From an uncultured Pseudomonadales bacterium (GTDB taxonomy: Bacteria > Pseudomonadota > Gammaproteobacteria > Pseudomonadales > IMCC2047): DNA of 34,252 nucleotides. The stretch spans positions 1 through 34,252 of the forward strand of contig CAMYIF010000004.1 in the NCBI GenBank assembly GCA_947258415.1. The letters are read 5' to 3'. The notes under the pieces were generated by a model. The model saw only the letters and a list, made by a program, of their open reading frames with translations. It was not told where the DNA came from and did no database searches. Shown piece by piece: positions 17,744-27,331 of this stretch; position 1 is the first letter of the stretch, and each line of letters begins with the position of its first letter. Position numbers and translations under genes: made by a program.

Positions 17744-18955
17744 TTACTTTTTTCCAGGCGATTTTACCCCTTCCACGGCTAGACTTTCCTTTGCCAATAG
17801 CGAGGATTTTCGCTCCAGCCCCCACCGGTAACCGCCCAGCGAACCATCGGCACGAATAACCCGGTGACAGGGAATCAGTACCGCCAGTTTGTTTGCAGCG
17901 CAGGCATTGGCGACGGCGCGGACCGCCAAGGGCTGACCAATTTTCGTGGCAATCTCGGTATAGGTCGCCGTATGGCCCGCAGGGATCTTCGCGAGTTGTT
18001 GCCAGATGCGTTGCTGGAATGCGGTACCCTGGATATCCATCGGGAAATCAATCGATTTTCCGGGTATCTCGATCTTCTCAACTACGGACTCTACAAGTTT
18101 TAAGAAATCACCATTACCTTCCCCGAGATTGGCATTACCAAAATGCGAGCGCAGTCGTTGCTGTAACTGTTCCCGGTTATCTGCCAGTTCTACCAGGCAG
18201 ACACCGCGATCGGAAGCTGCAACCAGCATCCAACCCATCGATGTCTCGACCATGGCATAGTCAATATTCATTTTTAGTGCACCTTTCCTGTATTCCGAGG
18301 GTTTCATGCCCAGGTGATCGTTGGCACATTGATGCGCCCTGCTGCCTGAACCGAAACCTGTTTCGTGGATAGCATCCGTTACCGTCCTGGAGTTTGCCAG
18401 CTGCTCCCGGAAACGCGATGCACGAAGCGCGTCGGCGTACTGCCTCGGTGTTACTCCAAGGGCTTCCTTGAACAACCGGTGAAAATATCTCGGGCTTAAT
18501 CCTGCCTGTGCAGCCAATTCGTCGAGTTTCGGTACCTTTTCGGACTGTTCGAGTCTCCTGCAGGCTGCTACCAGTAAAGGGTTTTTATTTTCCTTATTCT
18601 TCCCTGATTCGGGGTGACAACGCTTGCATGGCCGGAAACCTGCAAACATGGCAGAATCGATTGTATCGAAAAAAACCACGTTCTTGCGTTTCGGCAGGCG
18701 AGAAGCGCAGCCGGGTCGGCAAAACACGCCCGTGGTACGCACCCCGTAATAGAAATCATCGCAGGTCATACTTGTGCGTTGTTTGATTATTCGCCAGCGT
18801 TGGCCATTTAATTTTTCCAGGCTGTTGGCAAGCCGTTGGCTTATCATTGAATAATCCCTCGTAAACCGCTGAAATTCCGGCATAACTAACCGGTGAAAAT
18901 TTAACAGGTCGATACCATCATATAAGTCTTTACTGAAGGAAACACTCCGTTTCAT
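17744..18955 (-). CDS. ada: Bifunctional Ada: DNA methylation-responsive AraC-type activator / O6-methylguanine-DNA methyltransferase
   Basis: N-terminal zinc/methyl acceptor 'TTGVFCRPGCASRLPKRKNVVFF...FRPCKRCHPE', AraC HTH 'LAAQAGLSPRYFHRLFKEALGVTPRQY', C-terminal MGMT site 'LIPCHRVIRADGSLGGYRWGLERKSSLL'. The true start may be internal (MISQRL... or later). Confidence 0.93.
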   Translation of the reverse strand: MKRSVSFSKDLYDGIDLLNFHRLVMPEFQRFTRDYSMISQRLANSLEKLNGQRWRIIKQRTSMTCDDFYYGVRTTGVFCRPGCASRLPKRKNVVFFDTIDSAMFAGFRPCKRCHPESGKNKENKNPLLVAACRRLEQSEKVPKLDELAAQAGLSPRYFHRLFKEALGVTPRQYADALRASRFREQLANSRTVTDAIHETGFGSGSRAHQCANDHLGMKPSEYRKGALKMNIDYAMVETSMGWMLVAASDRGVCLVELADNREQLQQRLRSHFGNANLGEGNGDFLKLVESVVEKIEIPGKSIDFPMDIQGTAFQQRIWQQLAKIPAGHTATYTEIATKIGQPLAVRAVANACAANKLAVLIPCHRVIRADGSLGGYRWGLERKSSLLAKESLAVEGVKSPGKK

Positions 18956-19064
18956 GCTTTGTAATTAAAAAATAATTTTTTCTTGTCGTCACGGCAATCG
19001 GGCGCCTGTTAACATACTTCGTGAGCAGCTTTGTTAGAGGAATATCGAGGTTTAAGGATAAAAA

Positions 19065-19352
19065 ATGGCCAGTGGCATGGATAAACCCGGCGTTGTCATT
19101 TATTACTGCACCAGGTGCCGCTGGTTGCCTCGTGCGACCTGGATTGCCCAGGAGCTGCTGACAACTTTCAGCGAAGAACTGCATGAAGTGTCTTTAAGAC
19201 CGGGTGACAAGGGGCAGTTCGATGTCATGCTAAATGACAGGCTGATCAGTTGCCGTAAAACCGATGGGGGATTCCCCGAATTAAAATTGCTCAAGCAACG
19301 TATCCGTGACCGGGTTAATCCAGGTTTGTCACTCGGACATTCGGATTCCTAG
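19065..19352 (+). CDS. SelT/SelW/SelH (Rdx) family protein, Cys-containing form
   Basis: 'VVIYYCTRCRWLPRATWIAQELLTTF' CxxC at the N-terminus and 'GQFDVMLNDRLISCRKTDGGFPELKLLKQRIRD'; 95 aa. Confidence 0.85.
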   Translation: MASGMDKPGVVIYYCTRCRWLPRATWIAQELLTTFSEELHEVSLRPGDKGQFDVMLNDRLISCRKTDGGFPELKLLKQRIRDRVNPGLSLGHSDS

Positions 19353-19415
19353 CCCGGACCAGCATCTATAAAATATACCTGGTAGACATATCAAGACGTT
19401 ATCGTTAATTTCGCC

Positions 19416-20021
19416 ATGACTCGCAGCATAAACAACATTGTTTTTGATTTAGGCGCCGTGCTTTTGCATTGGCAACCCCGTGAAATAGCGCAGGCATTTA
19501 CGCCGGACCCCTTGTTACAGGACAGCCTGCTGGACAATATTTTTTATCACGATGAATGGCAGCGACTCGACGCGGGCGTGATAGACGAGCAACAGGCTAT
19601 CGAGCACTTCGCCCGGAACACGGGCCTGGACACGGGTGAAGTGGCGCGATTGATGTTACTCGTCAAGCAGTCGCTGATGCCAAAGCAGGATAGCGTCGAA
19701 TTGTTAACCATGCTCAAGGACCAACACCGCGTTTACTGCCTGTCCAATATCTGTAATGAGATTTTTGAATTTGTCAGCCAGCGCCACGATTTTTTTAACC
19801 TGTTCGAAGATACAGTTATCTCGGCGCAGGTGAAAATGATCAAACCGGACCCGGCTATTTTCAGGTATATGCTGGACCGCTTCAAGGCAGAACCTCGAAA
19901 CACGCTGTTTATTGACGATATGCCCGCCAATATTGCCGCCGCGCAAAGCCTGGGAATCCGGGGCATTCAATTTGAAAATGCCAGCCTGTGCAAGGCAGCA
20001 ATTAATAACATTATCAGGTAG
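19416..20021 (+). CDS. HAD family hydrolase
   Basis: 'NIVFDLGAVLLHW', 'VYCLSNICNEIF', 'KMIKPDPAIFRYML', 'TLFIDDMPANIAAAQSLGIRGIQF'. Confidence 0.92.
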   Translation: MTRSINNIVFDLGAVLLHWQPREIAQAFTPDPLLQDSLLDNIFYHDEWQRLDAGVIDEQQAIEHFARNTGLDTGEVARLMLLVKQSLMPKQDSVELLTMLKDQHRVYCLSNICNEIFEFVSQRHDFFNLFEDTVISAQVKMIKPDPAIFRYMLDRFKAEPRNTLFIDDMPANIAAAQSLGIRGIQFENASLCKAAINNIIR

Positions 20022-20083
20022 ACTGACCCGAAAGTTACATGATTTCCAAGATCAATCCTAACCACTCGTATTGAAGATATTTT

Positions 20084-20878
20084 ATGTCATCAGCCAGCAT
20101 TCATCCCACTGCCATTATCGCCGAATCCGCCCATATTGGTGCAGGCGTAAAAGTCGGTCCCTACGCCATAATCGGTGAACAGGTTCACCTGGGTGATCAA
20201 ACCGTTATCGAGGCACATGCCGTTATTCACGCGTACGTAACCATGGGTAAACAAAACCATGTGCACCCGTTTGCAGCCATCGGTGGCCTGCCCCAGGACA
20301 TCAGTTTTGACCCGGATCTGGCCACCAGCACGCGAATAGGCGACGCTAATACCTTTCGTGAAGGGGTTACCATCAACCGTGCGAGTTTTGAGAACAAGGC
20401 CACGCAGATCGGCAATCACTGTTACTTCATGAACTGCGCCCACGTTGGGCACGATTGCGTTGTCGGGGATAACAATATATTTGCCAGCCAGGCCACGCTG
20501 GGCGGACACACTCATGTCGGCGACAGGATATTTTTTGGTGGCGGGGCCATGGTGCACCAGTTTTGTCGTGTTGGCTCGTACGCGATGATTGCCGGTATTG
20601 CACCGGTTACCCAGGATGTTATCCCGTTCACCCTGCTGGGCCGATCACCGGTACGACATTACCGCCTCAACAGCATTGGCCTGCGCCGTGCCGGTATTGT
20701 CGGGCCAAACTTCAAGGCCCTGTCGACCGCTTTCCGGTTATTGCGTGCCAAAAAACCGCTGGACGATCTGCCCGACACAACCGAAATTAAATACCTTAGA
20801 AACTGGCTGGCCGAAGAGTCCAAACGCGGCATTCACGGGTTTATTACCACCAAAGGCAAGGACACCGATTCGGATTAA
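20084..20878 (+). CDS. lpxA: LpxA-like acyl-ACP--UDP-GlcNAc O-acyltransferase
   Basis: Left-handed beta-helix hexapeptide repeats; 'IGGLPQDISFDP', 'FREGVTINRA', 'NCAHVGHDCVVGDNNIFASQATLGGH', 'GGGAMVHQFCRVGSYAMIAG'. Confidence 0.85.
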   Translation: MSSASIHPTAIIAESAHIGAGVKVGPYAIIGEQVHLGDQTVIEAHAVIHAYVTMGKQNHVHPFAAIGGLPQDISFDPDLATSTRIGDANTFREGVTINRASFENKATQIGNHCYFMNCAHVGHDCVVGDNNIFASQATLGGHTHVGDRIFFGGGAMVHQFCRVGSYAMIAGIAPVTQDVIPFTLLGRSPVRHYRLNSIGLRRAGIVGPNFKALSTAFRLLRAKKPLDDLPDTTEIKYLRNWLAEESKRGIHGFITTKGKDTDSD

Positions 20879-20923
20879 ACGGTGCTTGCAGGCAAGTGCA
20901 GCAATTCAAATGGAAATCTTCGG

Positions 20924-21211
20924 TTAACGTCCCTGGCGCGATTCGGTAATATAAAAACGCGCCTTTTTCGCATTCTCATAACAACCATCGAAATTCTCGA
21001 CCGACTGTTTCGCCTTGGCCAGCGAGATAAGGCTTAAGGCCTTGGTGTAACTGACGGTTCCGGCGAAGCCTTCGGCCTTGGCCAAATCAAGTTCTGCCCA
21101 TGCCAGGTCAAGTTCGTCTGCGCATGAAATCCTGTAAGGTTTGGTAACCCCGGAACAACCCGCGAGTGTGAGAGTAGCGGCGACCAGCGTTAAGGCAATC
21201 AGGTTTCTCAT
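20924..21211 (-). CDS. Small lipoprotein (DUF4398-like)
   Basis: Signal plus lipobox 'LIALTLVAATLTLAGCSG' followed by an Ala-rich helical repeat-like region. Confidence 0.6.
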   Translation of the reverse strand: MRNLIALTLVAATLTLAGCSGVTKPYRISCADELDLAWAELDLAKAEGFAGTVSYTKALSLISLAKAKQSVENFDGCYENAKKARFYITESRQGR

Positions 21212-21225
21212 CGTGATATTCTCAT

Positions 21226-21813
21226 TCAGCGTTCAATATGACTAATTTCTATATGTTCTTTTAACCTGGGAAAAAATTCAACAAAGCCATTTTCCAGTGA
21301 TTGGTAATTTTCAAGTAATTCTTCCCCGCTTCCCTTGAGTGAATTTTCGAACCGTATCCTGGCAGACATCCTGTCCAGCGCAAAACCGATACCTTCCATG
21401 GTTTCGTAGGTAGAAAACCAGTCATTTTTTACCATCAATCCGGTAACCCTGGCCATTTCCGCGGGCATCAGGTGACTGCTGTTTCGCAGGTGATTATATA
21501 CCGCAGCAATAAACTCATCGGGGTGCTGATGGCTGTAACGTCGCCAGTGCTTGATCAAAAAATAGTCGAAGGAAACGTCGATAATGATACCGGCAAAGCG
21601 TCTTCGTTTTTTGCTGAACAGACTTTTCAGGTCGATGATCCGTGGGTCCGTATCGGTAAACCGATCTACCTGCATATGGTTTTCGATGCCCTTGACTACG
21701 TCCCTGGGAAGATAGAGGTCCGGCTTGATGTGCTTCCTGAAATCTCCCATCAGGTTACCGACGACCGAATGCGCCGTTGGTTGGGAAAGAAACACATGTG
21801 CCAGGTAATTCAT
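21226..21813 (-). CDS. acpH: Acyl carrier protein phosphodiesterase (AcpH/DUF479)
   Basis: 'MNYLAHVFLSQPTAHSVVGNLMGDFRK', 'GIENHMQVDRFTDTDP', 'AGIIIDVSFDYFLIKHW'. Confidence 0.9.
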   Translation of the reverse strand: MNYLAHVFLSQPTAHSVVGNLMGDFRKHIKPDLYLPRDVVKGIENHMQVDRFTDTDPRIIDLKSLFSKKRRRFAGIIIDVSFDYFLIKHWRRYSHQHPDEFIAAVYNHLRNSSHLMPAEMARVTGLMVKNDWFSTYETMEGIGFALDRMSARIRFENSLKGSGEELLENYQSLENGFVEFFPRLKEHIEISHIER

Positions 21814-21844
21814 TCGCTTTACATAATTGAATTAATATTTAATA

Positions 21845-23095
21845 TCACGCTGTATCTAACTGTTTTAGAGTGTTTTTAATCTCAATCCATTTTGCCATAT
21901 ACTTGGTACTTTTCATACCATGGTGCCTTAACATGGCGCCGGTAAAATTATTCAATCGATGTTCTTGCAACGCTTGCCTGAGTATTTCGAGTCGATTTGT
22001 CAGCCCCGGTTCGTGAATCCTTTTATCAAATCGTTGTAACAATACGCGCCATCCATTGTTTCGGCATTTCGTCCATGAATCCTCGTTTGTATAAAGGTTG
22101 ACCGCTTCCGAGGCAAAGCGTTCGGGGTCGTTTGCTATCACTGCACAACCCGAATGTTCACCGAACATCCCTTCCGCACCAATGCTGCTGGTCACGCCCG
22201 GCGTTCCACACTGCATGGCTTCAATCAGCTTTCCCTTTAAACCCGCGCCAAAGCGTAATGGTGCAAGGCATACCCTGTGTTGTTGCATAACAGCGGACGA
22301 GTCTTCAACCCGGCCAAGCACATTGAAACCTTCATTCGGCGCGTGTAATTGTGTTACTGCCGGGGTCGGGTATGCGCCGTAAACGTATAACTCTGCATCG
22401 GGCAACTGTTGTCGAATCAGCGGCCATATGCTGTCCTTGAGATACTGAATGGAATCCATGTTGGGCGCGTGCCGGAAATTACCAATTGTTATAAAGCCCT
22501 GTCGATCAGCGAAACCGGGGGCCGTCAGGTTGTCCGCGCATGAATCCGGGTTTAGCATAAAGGGCGTGTAATGCAGCAACGAATTGTTAACTTTGAACTT
22601 GTGCTGCAACAAATCCATTTCAAATTCGGAAATGATCAGGGTCAGGTCCGAACGCAGGATAGCGGCAATTTCACGTTTTGCCGTATCACTGAACAGGTCG
22701 GTATCCGAAAACGGACGGTTATTTTTGTGCGCCTGGAATCTCCCGTCTCGCAGGCAATGCAGGTCTTCGCTATCGATTACGCGCAAAGCGTCAGGGCAAA
22801 ACTGCTCGACACGCCAGCCGAATTGTTCCTCGGTCATAAATCGGTCGAACAGCACTATTTTGGGGGCCAGCTTGCTGATAAAGGCGTCGAAGCTGGCATC
22901 GTTCAATTTGATATCTGCGGTGTTTATACCGATGGCTTCTATATCGGCCATGTACTGGCTTCTGGCTGCTGCGCAGGCGAAGGTGATCTGCCAATCGGCA
23001 TCCAGGAAACAATTGATCAATTGCATCATTCGCGTGCCGGCGGCAGACGAATTCGGCTCGGGCCAGACGCTGCCAATAATAAGCATTTGCTTCAT
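21845..23095 (-). CDS. Glycosyltransferase (GT4/GT1-like)
   Basis: Internal ATG 'MKQMLIIGSVWPEPNSSAAGTRMMQLI'; C-terminal 'VCLAPLRFGAGLKGKLIEAMQCGTPGVTSSIGAEGM' donor-binding pattern. Confidence 0.8.
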   Translation of the reverse strand: MKQMLIIGSVWPEPNSSAAGTRMMQLINCFLDADWQITFACAAARSQYMADIEAIGINTADIKLNDASFDAFISKLAPKIVLFDRFMTEEQFGWRVEQFCPDALRVIDSEDLHCLRDGRFQAHKNNRPFSDTDLFSDTAKREIAAILRSDLTLIISEFEMDLLQHKFKVNNSLLHYTPFMLNPDSCADNLTAPGFADRQGFITIGNFRHAPNMDSIQYLKDSIWPLIRQQLPDAELYVYGAYPTPAVTQLHAPNEGFNVLGRVEDSSAVMQQHRVCLAPLRFGAGLKGKLIEAMQCGTPGVTSSIGAEGMFGEHSGCAVIANDPERFASEAVNLYTNEDSWTKCRNNGWRVLLQRFDKRIHEPGLTNRLEILRQALQEHRLNNFTGAMLRHHGMKSTKYMAKWIEIKNTLKQLDTA

Positions 23096-23307
23096 GGAAA
23101 ATTTTTCCTGGCAGAATTTTTGGAGAGGGAAGTATTTCCCCCGTTTTTTATCTAAAGACAGGCTGCGATAGTACGAGAAGTTCACCCGTTTTTCTAGCGT
23201 GCAGGATACGTTATTAAAATACTGCTGAACCATATCTACCGGCGGTATCTAAGTTATTAGTTTACAAAACGATCTGTATCTCACCAGAGGCGTTAAACGC
23301 ATTTTTC

Positions 23308-24699
23308 ATGATGACTCGTAACATTCCCGGGTTTATTCTCAAGTCGAAATCTGTTTTGCCTGTCCTGTTGTTTCTGGTATCCGCGCTATTTATCCCGCAT
23401 GCGCAGGCATCAGACGACCCCGAAGTTATTACCAACCACTTGAATAACGTACTTTACTCACGCGCACCGGATGACGTTGACTCGCTTGAATGGTTGAAAC
23501 AACGAAACAAACCGGATGTAGTGGCTCCTTTGATCTATGCATTACGCTACTCCCGGTCGAATCTTTGGGGTGTTCTTAAGGCCCTTGATTCGATCACCGG
23601 CACAAATGCAAATGGCAACTGGTTTGACTGGATGCTTTGGCAACAGGCTCACCCGGATATTGTCCCGTATTCGGGGTTTGTCGATTTTCAATCCGGGCTG
23701 TTTTCACGGATTGATCCAAATTTCAAGCTGTTCATTTACCCGGGTGTGAGCCATGAAATACGCATGGAAGAGATTGCCTGGGGTGGGGTCAGGAAGGACG
23801 GTATCCCGGCGTTAACCAACCCGAAATTTATCCCGGCAAGCGAAGCCGATTACCTAAACGATGATGACCTGGTGTTCGGGGTAGCAATCAACGGCGATGC
23901 GCGCGCCTACCCCTACCGCATCATGGACTGGCACGAAATGGCCAATGACGTGGTCGGCGGCATCCCTGTTTCACTCGCTTATTGTACCCTGTGCGGGTCG
24001 GGTATTTTATTTGATACCCGCGTTGAGGGACGCCCCGAGCCGTTTGTGTTTGGCTCGTCGGGTTTCCTGTACCGATCCAATAAATTGATGTACGACAAGC
24101 AAACAAACTCACTCTGGCAACATTTTACCGGTCGTCCAGTAGTAGGAAAACTGACCGGATCAGGTATCCAGTTAAAAGTGCTACCAATGGCAACCACAAG
24201 CTGGAAACGTTGGCGCGAAACAAACCCTGGCACAAAAGTATTATCCGAAAACACCGGCTTTAACCGTGATTATGGCTCCGGCAAGGCCTACCAGGATTAT
24301 TTCTCCAGCCCCGACCTGATGTTTCCCGCGCCAACCGAAAACAAGGCCTATTTGGCCAAAACAAGGGTATTCGGCCTGCGAATGACCGGCGCGGAAAAAG
24401 CCTGGCCACTGGATCACTTTGATGGCGGCCAGGTGATCAATGACCGCGTAGGTGTTTTTAAAATCGTTTTGGTGGGCAGCTCGGAGACCCGGACCGTGCG
24501 GGCTTATCGTTCGGGTAGACTGCAATTCACAAAATCGGATGCCGACCTGAACAGTATCAAGTCAAGTAATGGACACACCTGGCAAGTCACCGAGAATGCA
24601 TTGATCGGACCCGAAGGTGTGACCCTGCCCCGCCTGCCGGGACACCTGGCTTACTGGTTTGCCTGGAGTGGAAATTTTGATGGGCCTGTTAACAGGTAA
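23308..24699 (+). CDS. DUF3179 domain-containing secreted protein
   Basis: Signal peptide; 'DGIPALTNPKFIPASEADYLNDDDLVFGVAINGDARAYPYRIMDWHEMANDVVGGIPVSLAYCTLCGSGILFDTRV'. Confidence 0.9.
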   Translation: MMTRNIPGFILKSKSVLPVLLFLVSALFIPHAQASDDPEVITNHLNNVLYSRAPDDVDSLEWLKQRNKPDVVAPLIYALRYSRSNLWGVLKALDSITGTNANGNWFDWMLWQQAHPDIVPYSGFVDFQSGLFSRIDPNFKLFIYPGVSHEIRMEEIAWGGVRKDGIPALTNPKFIPASEADYLNDDDLVFGVAINGDARAYPYRIMDWHEMANDVVGGIPVSLAYCTLCGSGILFDTRVEGRPEPFVFGSSGFLYRSNKLMYDKQTNSLWQHFTGRPVVGKLTGSGIQLKVLPMATTSWKRWRETNPGTKVLSENTGFNRDYGSGKAYQDYFSSPDLMFPAPTENKAYLAKTRVFGLRMTGAEKAWPLDHFDGGQVINDRVGVFKIVLVGSSETRTVRAYRSGRLQFTKSDADLNSIKSSNGHTWQVTENALIGPEGVTLPRLPGHLAYWFAWSGNFDGPVNR

Positions 24700-24761
24700 T
24701 ACCAAAACAAACGGAGCGAAGCTAATTACACACCCGTACCTGAATAGCCTTGAGCTGACAG

Positions 24762-25520
24762 CTAGCGCCCGCCGGCCACATCGATAAAGGCGCCCGTCGA
24801 ATAGGAAGACTCATCCGATAGCAGCCAGGCTATCGCGTTGGCGACTTCTTCCGGGGTTCCGCCCCTTTGCAGGGGAATGCCGGATTTAAGCCGCTCGATC
24901 CTGTCAGGTTCGCCGCCATCTGCGTGCATGTCGGTATGGATAAACCCGGGCCTGACGCAATTGACCCGGATCCCCTGCGCAGCCACTTCTTTCGCCAGGC
25001 CAATGGTTAACGTATCGATCGCGCCCTTGGATGCGGCATAGTCAACGTATTCACCGGCAGAACCCAGGCGGGCGGCGACCGAAGACAGGTTCACAATACA
25101 GCCACCAGCCCCGCCATGGCTGGTAGACATGCGTTTAATCGCTTCGCGGCAACATAAAAAACAGCTGGTGACATTATTAGTAAGCAGCCGGTTAACACGT
25201 TCTGCGGTAATGTTTTCAACGGTGGTTTGCTTGAGCAGGATACCCGCGTTATTGACCAGCGCGGTTAACCGACCCAATTTTTCATCTATCTCTTTGAATA
25301 ACCGGGTTACCTCAGCCTCCTTGCTGACATCGGCTTGAACGGCAATGGCCCTGACACCTTGCTGCTGAATCTTTGCAAGCAAGGCTGCAGCGGCTTCGTG
25401 ATTACTTTTGTAATTGATACAGACCGCGTACCCTTGTCCGGCAAGTTTCAGGGCGGTTGCCTTGCCAATACCCCGGCTCGAACCGGTAATTAATGCGACC
25501 CTGTCCATGATTTCTTTCAT
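24762..25520 (-). CDS. SDR family NAD(P)-dependent oxidoreductase
   Basis: 'ALITGSSRGIGKATALKLAGQGYAVCINY', 'LVNNAGIL', 'YVDYAASKGAIDTLT', 'IRVNCVRPGFI'. Confidence 0.93.
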   Translation of the reverse strand: MKEIMDRVALITGSSRGIGKATALKLAGQGYAVCINYKSNHEAAAALLAKIQQQGVRAIAVQADVSKEAEVTRLFKEIDEKLGRLTALVNNAGILLKQTTVENITAERVNRLLTNNVTSCFLCCREAIKRMSTSHGGAGGCIVNLSSVAARLGSAGEYVDYAASKGAIDTLTIGLAKEVAAQGIRVNCVRPGFIHTDMHADGGEPDRIERLKSGIPLQRGGTPEEVANAIAWLLSDESSYSTGAFIDVAGGR

Positions 25521-25536
25521 TTACCCTGTAGCTGTT

Positions 25537-25938
25537 TTACTCGCTGAAAATAATGCTTTTCTTGCCTTCCCAAAGCGTGGAAATTCCAATCTCCCTGAGT
25601 TTATCGAGGTCAGAGGTAATAGTGGCAAAATGATTGCCTGCCAGTGTGCCGGCCTTTGATGCAAACTGGACGCAGCCATAGGCGATCAATATTTCGGTTT
25701 CGCTTTTACCCTTGGGATAAAGCAATATCTGTCCAGGCGACGGGTAACAGGTAGCGTCTTCGTAGCCGACTGAAAAGTCCATATCACCCAGTGGTATCCA
25801 GATACCCTCACCACTCCAGCGCACGTGAACAACTTCGCCCTTAAACGGTAGGACCTTGCGACATACCTTGCATGTTTCGGGTGATTTTTCCGGTTCGAAC
25901 ACGGCATCGAACTTATGTCCGTCTATTTCAATAATCAT
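25537..25938 (-). CDS. DUF3830-like (predicted cyclophilin-like fold) protein
   Basis: Beta-rich ~130 aa with 'WSGEGIWIPLGD' and 'ILIAYGCVQFASKAGTLAGNHFATI', consistent with my recollection of DUF3830. Confidence 0.55.
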   Translation of the reverse strand: MIIEIDGHKFDAVFEPEKSPETCKVCRKVLPFKGEVVHVRWSGEGIWIPLGDMDFSVGYEDATCYPSPGQILLYPKGKSETEILIAYGCVQFASKAGTLAGNHFATITSDLDKLREIGISTLWEGKKSIIFSE

Positions 25939-25972
25939 CTAGCCCCCTGCGTAATTGCTTAATGAAAAGGCA

Positions 25973-26374
25973 TCAATTACTACTGCCATAGGGACGGGTG
26001 ATTATTTCCAGCAGATGCCCGTCCGGGTCCCTGAAATAGACACCACGACCGCCGTCATGGTGGTTAATTTTGCCCGGATGTTCCTGGTCAGGGTCTGCCC
26101 AATAGAGAATTTGGCGCTCGCGGATACGGGAAAATGCCTGGTCAAACTCGGCTTCGGAAACCAGGAATGCGTAATGTTGCGATGCGATTTTTCCGTCTGT
26201 CTCGAGGTAGTCAAGGCTCACCTCGTTGTCCAACTCAACCACCAGGAACGGCCCATAGCGGGTAGCTTCCGGCAAGCCCAGGATATCAATCAAAAACCTT
26301 GCGGATAACTGCTTGTCATGTGACCTGATGATGGTGTGATTGAGCTGTACGGGCATTTTTGTTGTCCCTGTCAA
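25973..26374 (-). CDS. VOC family (glyoxalase/dioxygenase-like) protein
   Basis: 'LNHTIIRSHDKQLSARFLIDILGLPEATRYGPFLVVEL' and 'GRGVYFRDPDGHLLEIITRPY'. Confidence 0.92.
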   Translation of the reverse strand: MTGTTKMPVQLNHTIIRSHDKQLSARFLIDILGLPEATRYGPFLVVELDNEVSLDYLETDGKIASQHYAFLVSEAEFDQAFSRIRERQILYWADPDQEHPGKINHHDGGRGVYFRDPDGHLLEIITRPYGSSN

Positions 26375-26491
26375 TGAAAACAGGCGTAAATCCGGCGAGA
26401 TGAAAAGGCCGGTTCATGTAAATCGCTTGTGATCCTATTGCTTAATATATCACAAACTCATCTGGCCATGATTTCCTGAAGATGAACCGGG

Positions 26492-27292
26492 TTACAGTGC
26501 CTCAAGTGCCTTGGTGAGGCCGTGATAATAATCTGGATACTGGTGAATATTATTGTGTCCCGCACCTTCGATTACCTTCAGTTGGGCCGGGGCGGACATC
26601 AGGGATAGCAGGGCTTCACTGTGCGCCAACGGAATGATGGTATCGTTCGATCCATGCACAAAAATGGTCGGCGTTTCTATATCCTTTATTTTCTGCTCGG
26701 TATCTAACGGGTATTTTAGCACCTGGGAAGGAATCCAGGGGAACTCCTGTTTGGCCATTTCCAGCATACTGCGAAACGGAGAGACTAAAATCAGCAGGTC
26801 TGACTCTACATTTCGCGCCAGCTCTGCGGCCATAGTGGCACCAATTGACCGCCCGAATATAACGATGGGTTTGTCCGCATATTTCGGCGCAATCAAATTC
26901 CAGGCAGTTCGAACATCATCATGCAACTGGGACTCGCTTTCAATCTTCCCGGTACTCTTTCCATAGCCACGGTAATCGAAGATAAAAAGGTCCCAGTTTA
27001 CCTTTTTGTAATAGCCGACATTGGTTGTCCATGTTTCAAGATTTCCCGCGTTTCCGTGGACAAAAAATACCAGCCCTTTGGGGTTTTCCTGGGTGAAATG
27101 CAACGCATTCAATTCCGCGCCTTCGACGGGTACCGTGATTTCCTTGAACCGGTAATCAAAATTGAACCTGTGGTCAGCATGCAAGGGAGATGCAGGGAAT
27201 ATCATATCTTCCTGCTGAAAATAAATGGCCAGTGTCAAGCCACAATAAAACAGCAGGACGACTGTACCCAACATGTAGATGATTTTTTTCAT
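26492..27292 (-). CDS. Alpha/beta hydrolase with N-terminal anchor (YfhR/ABHD13-like)
   Basis: 'LVFFVHGNAGNLETW', 'FIFDYRGYGKSTG', nucleophile elbow 'IFGRSIGATMA', 'FVHGSNDTIIPLAHSEAL', 'IEGAGHNNIHQY'. Confidence 0.9.
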   Translation of the reverse strand: MKKIIYMLGTVVLLFYCGLTLAIYFQQEDMIFPASPLHADHRFNFDYRFKEITVPVEGAELNALHFTQENPKGLVFFVHGNAGNLETWTTNVGYYKKVNWDLFIFDYRGYGKSTGKIESESQLHDDVRTAWNLIAPKYADKPIVIFGRSIGATMAAELARNVESDLLILVSPFRSMLEMAKQEFPWIPSQVLKYPLDTEQKIKDIETPTIFVHGSNDTIIPLAHSEALLSLMSAPAQLKVIEGAGHNNIHQYPDYYHGLTKALEAL

Positions 27293-27331
27293 TTCAAATG
27301 ACTACCTACTGTACAAAGCATTGTTCAGGCC

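Noticed and set aside
19105-19120. Second 'gcaccaggtgc' string resembling the 17529 palindrome
   Set aside because: Inside the Rdx coding sequence, encoding the CTRC active-site motif; not independent evidence for an operator.
22571-23171. Two ~195-aa plus-strand ORFs
   Set aside because: Both are antisense to the glycosyltransferase gene, which has clear motifs; treated as spurious.
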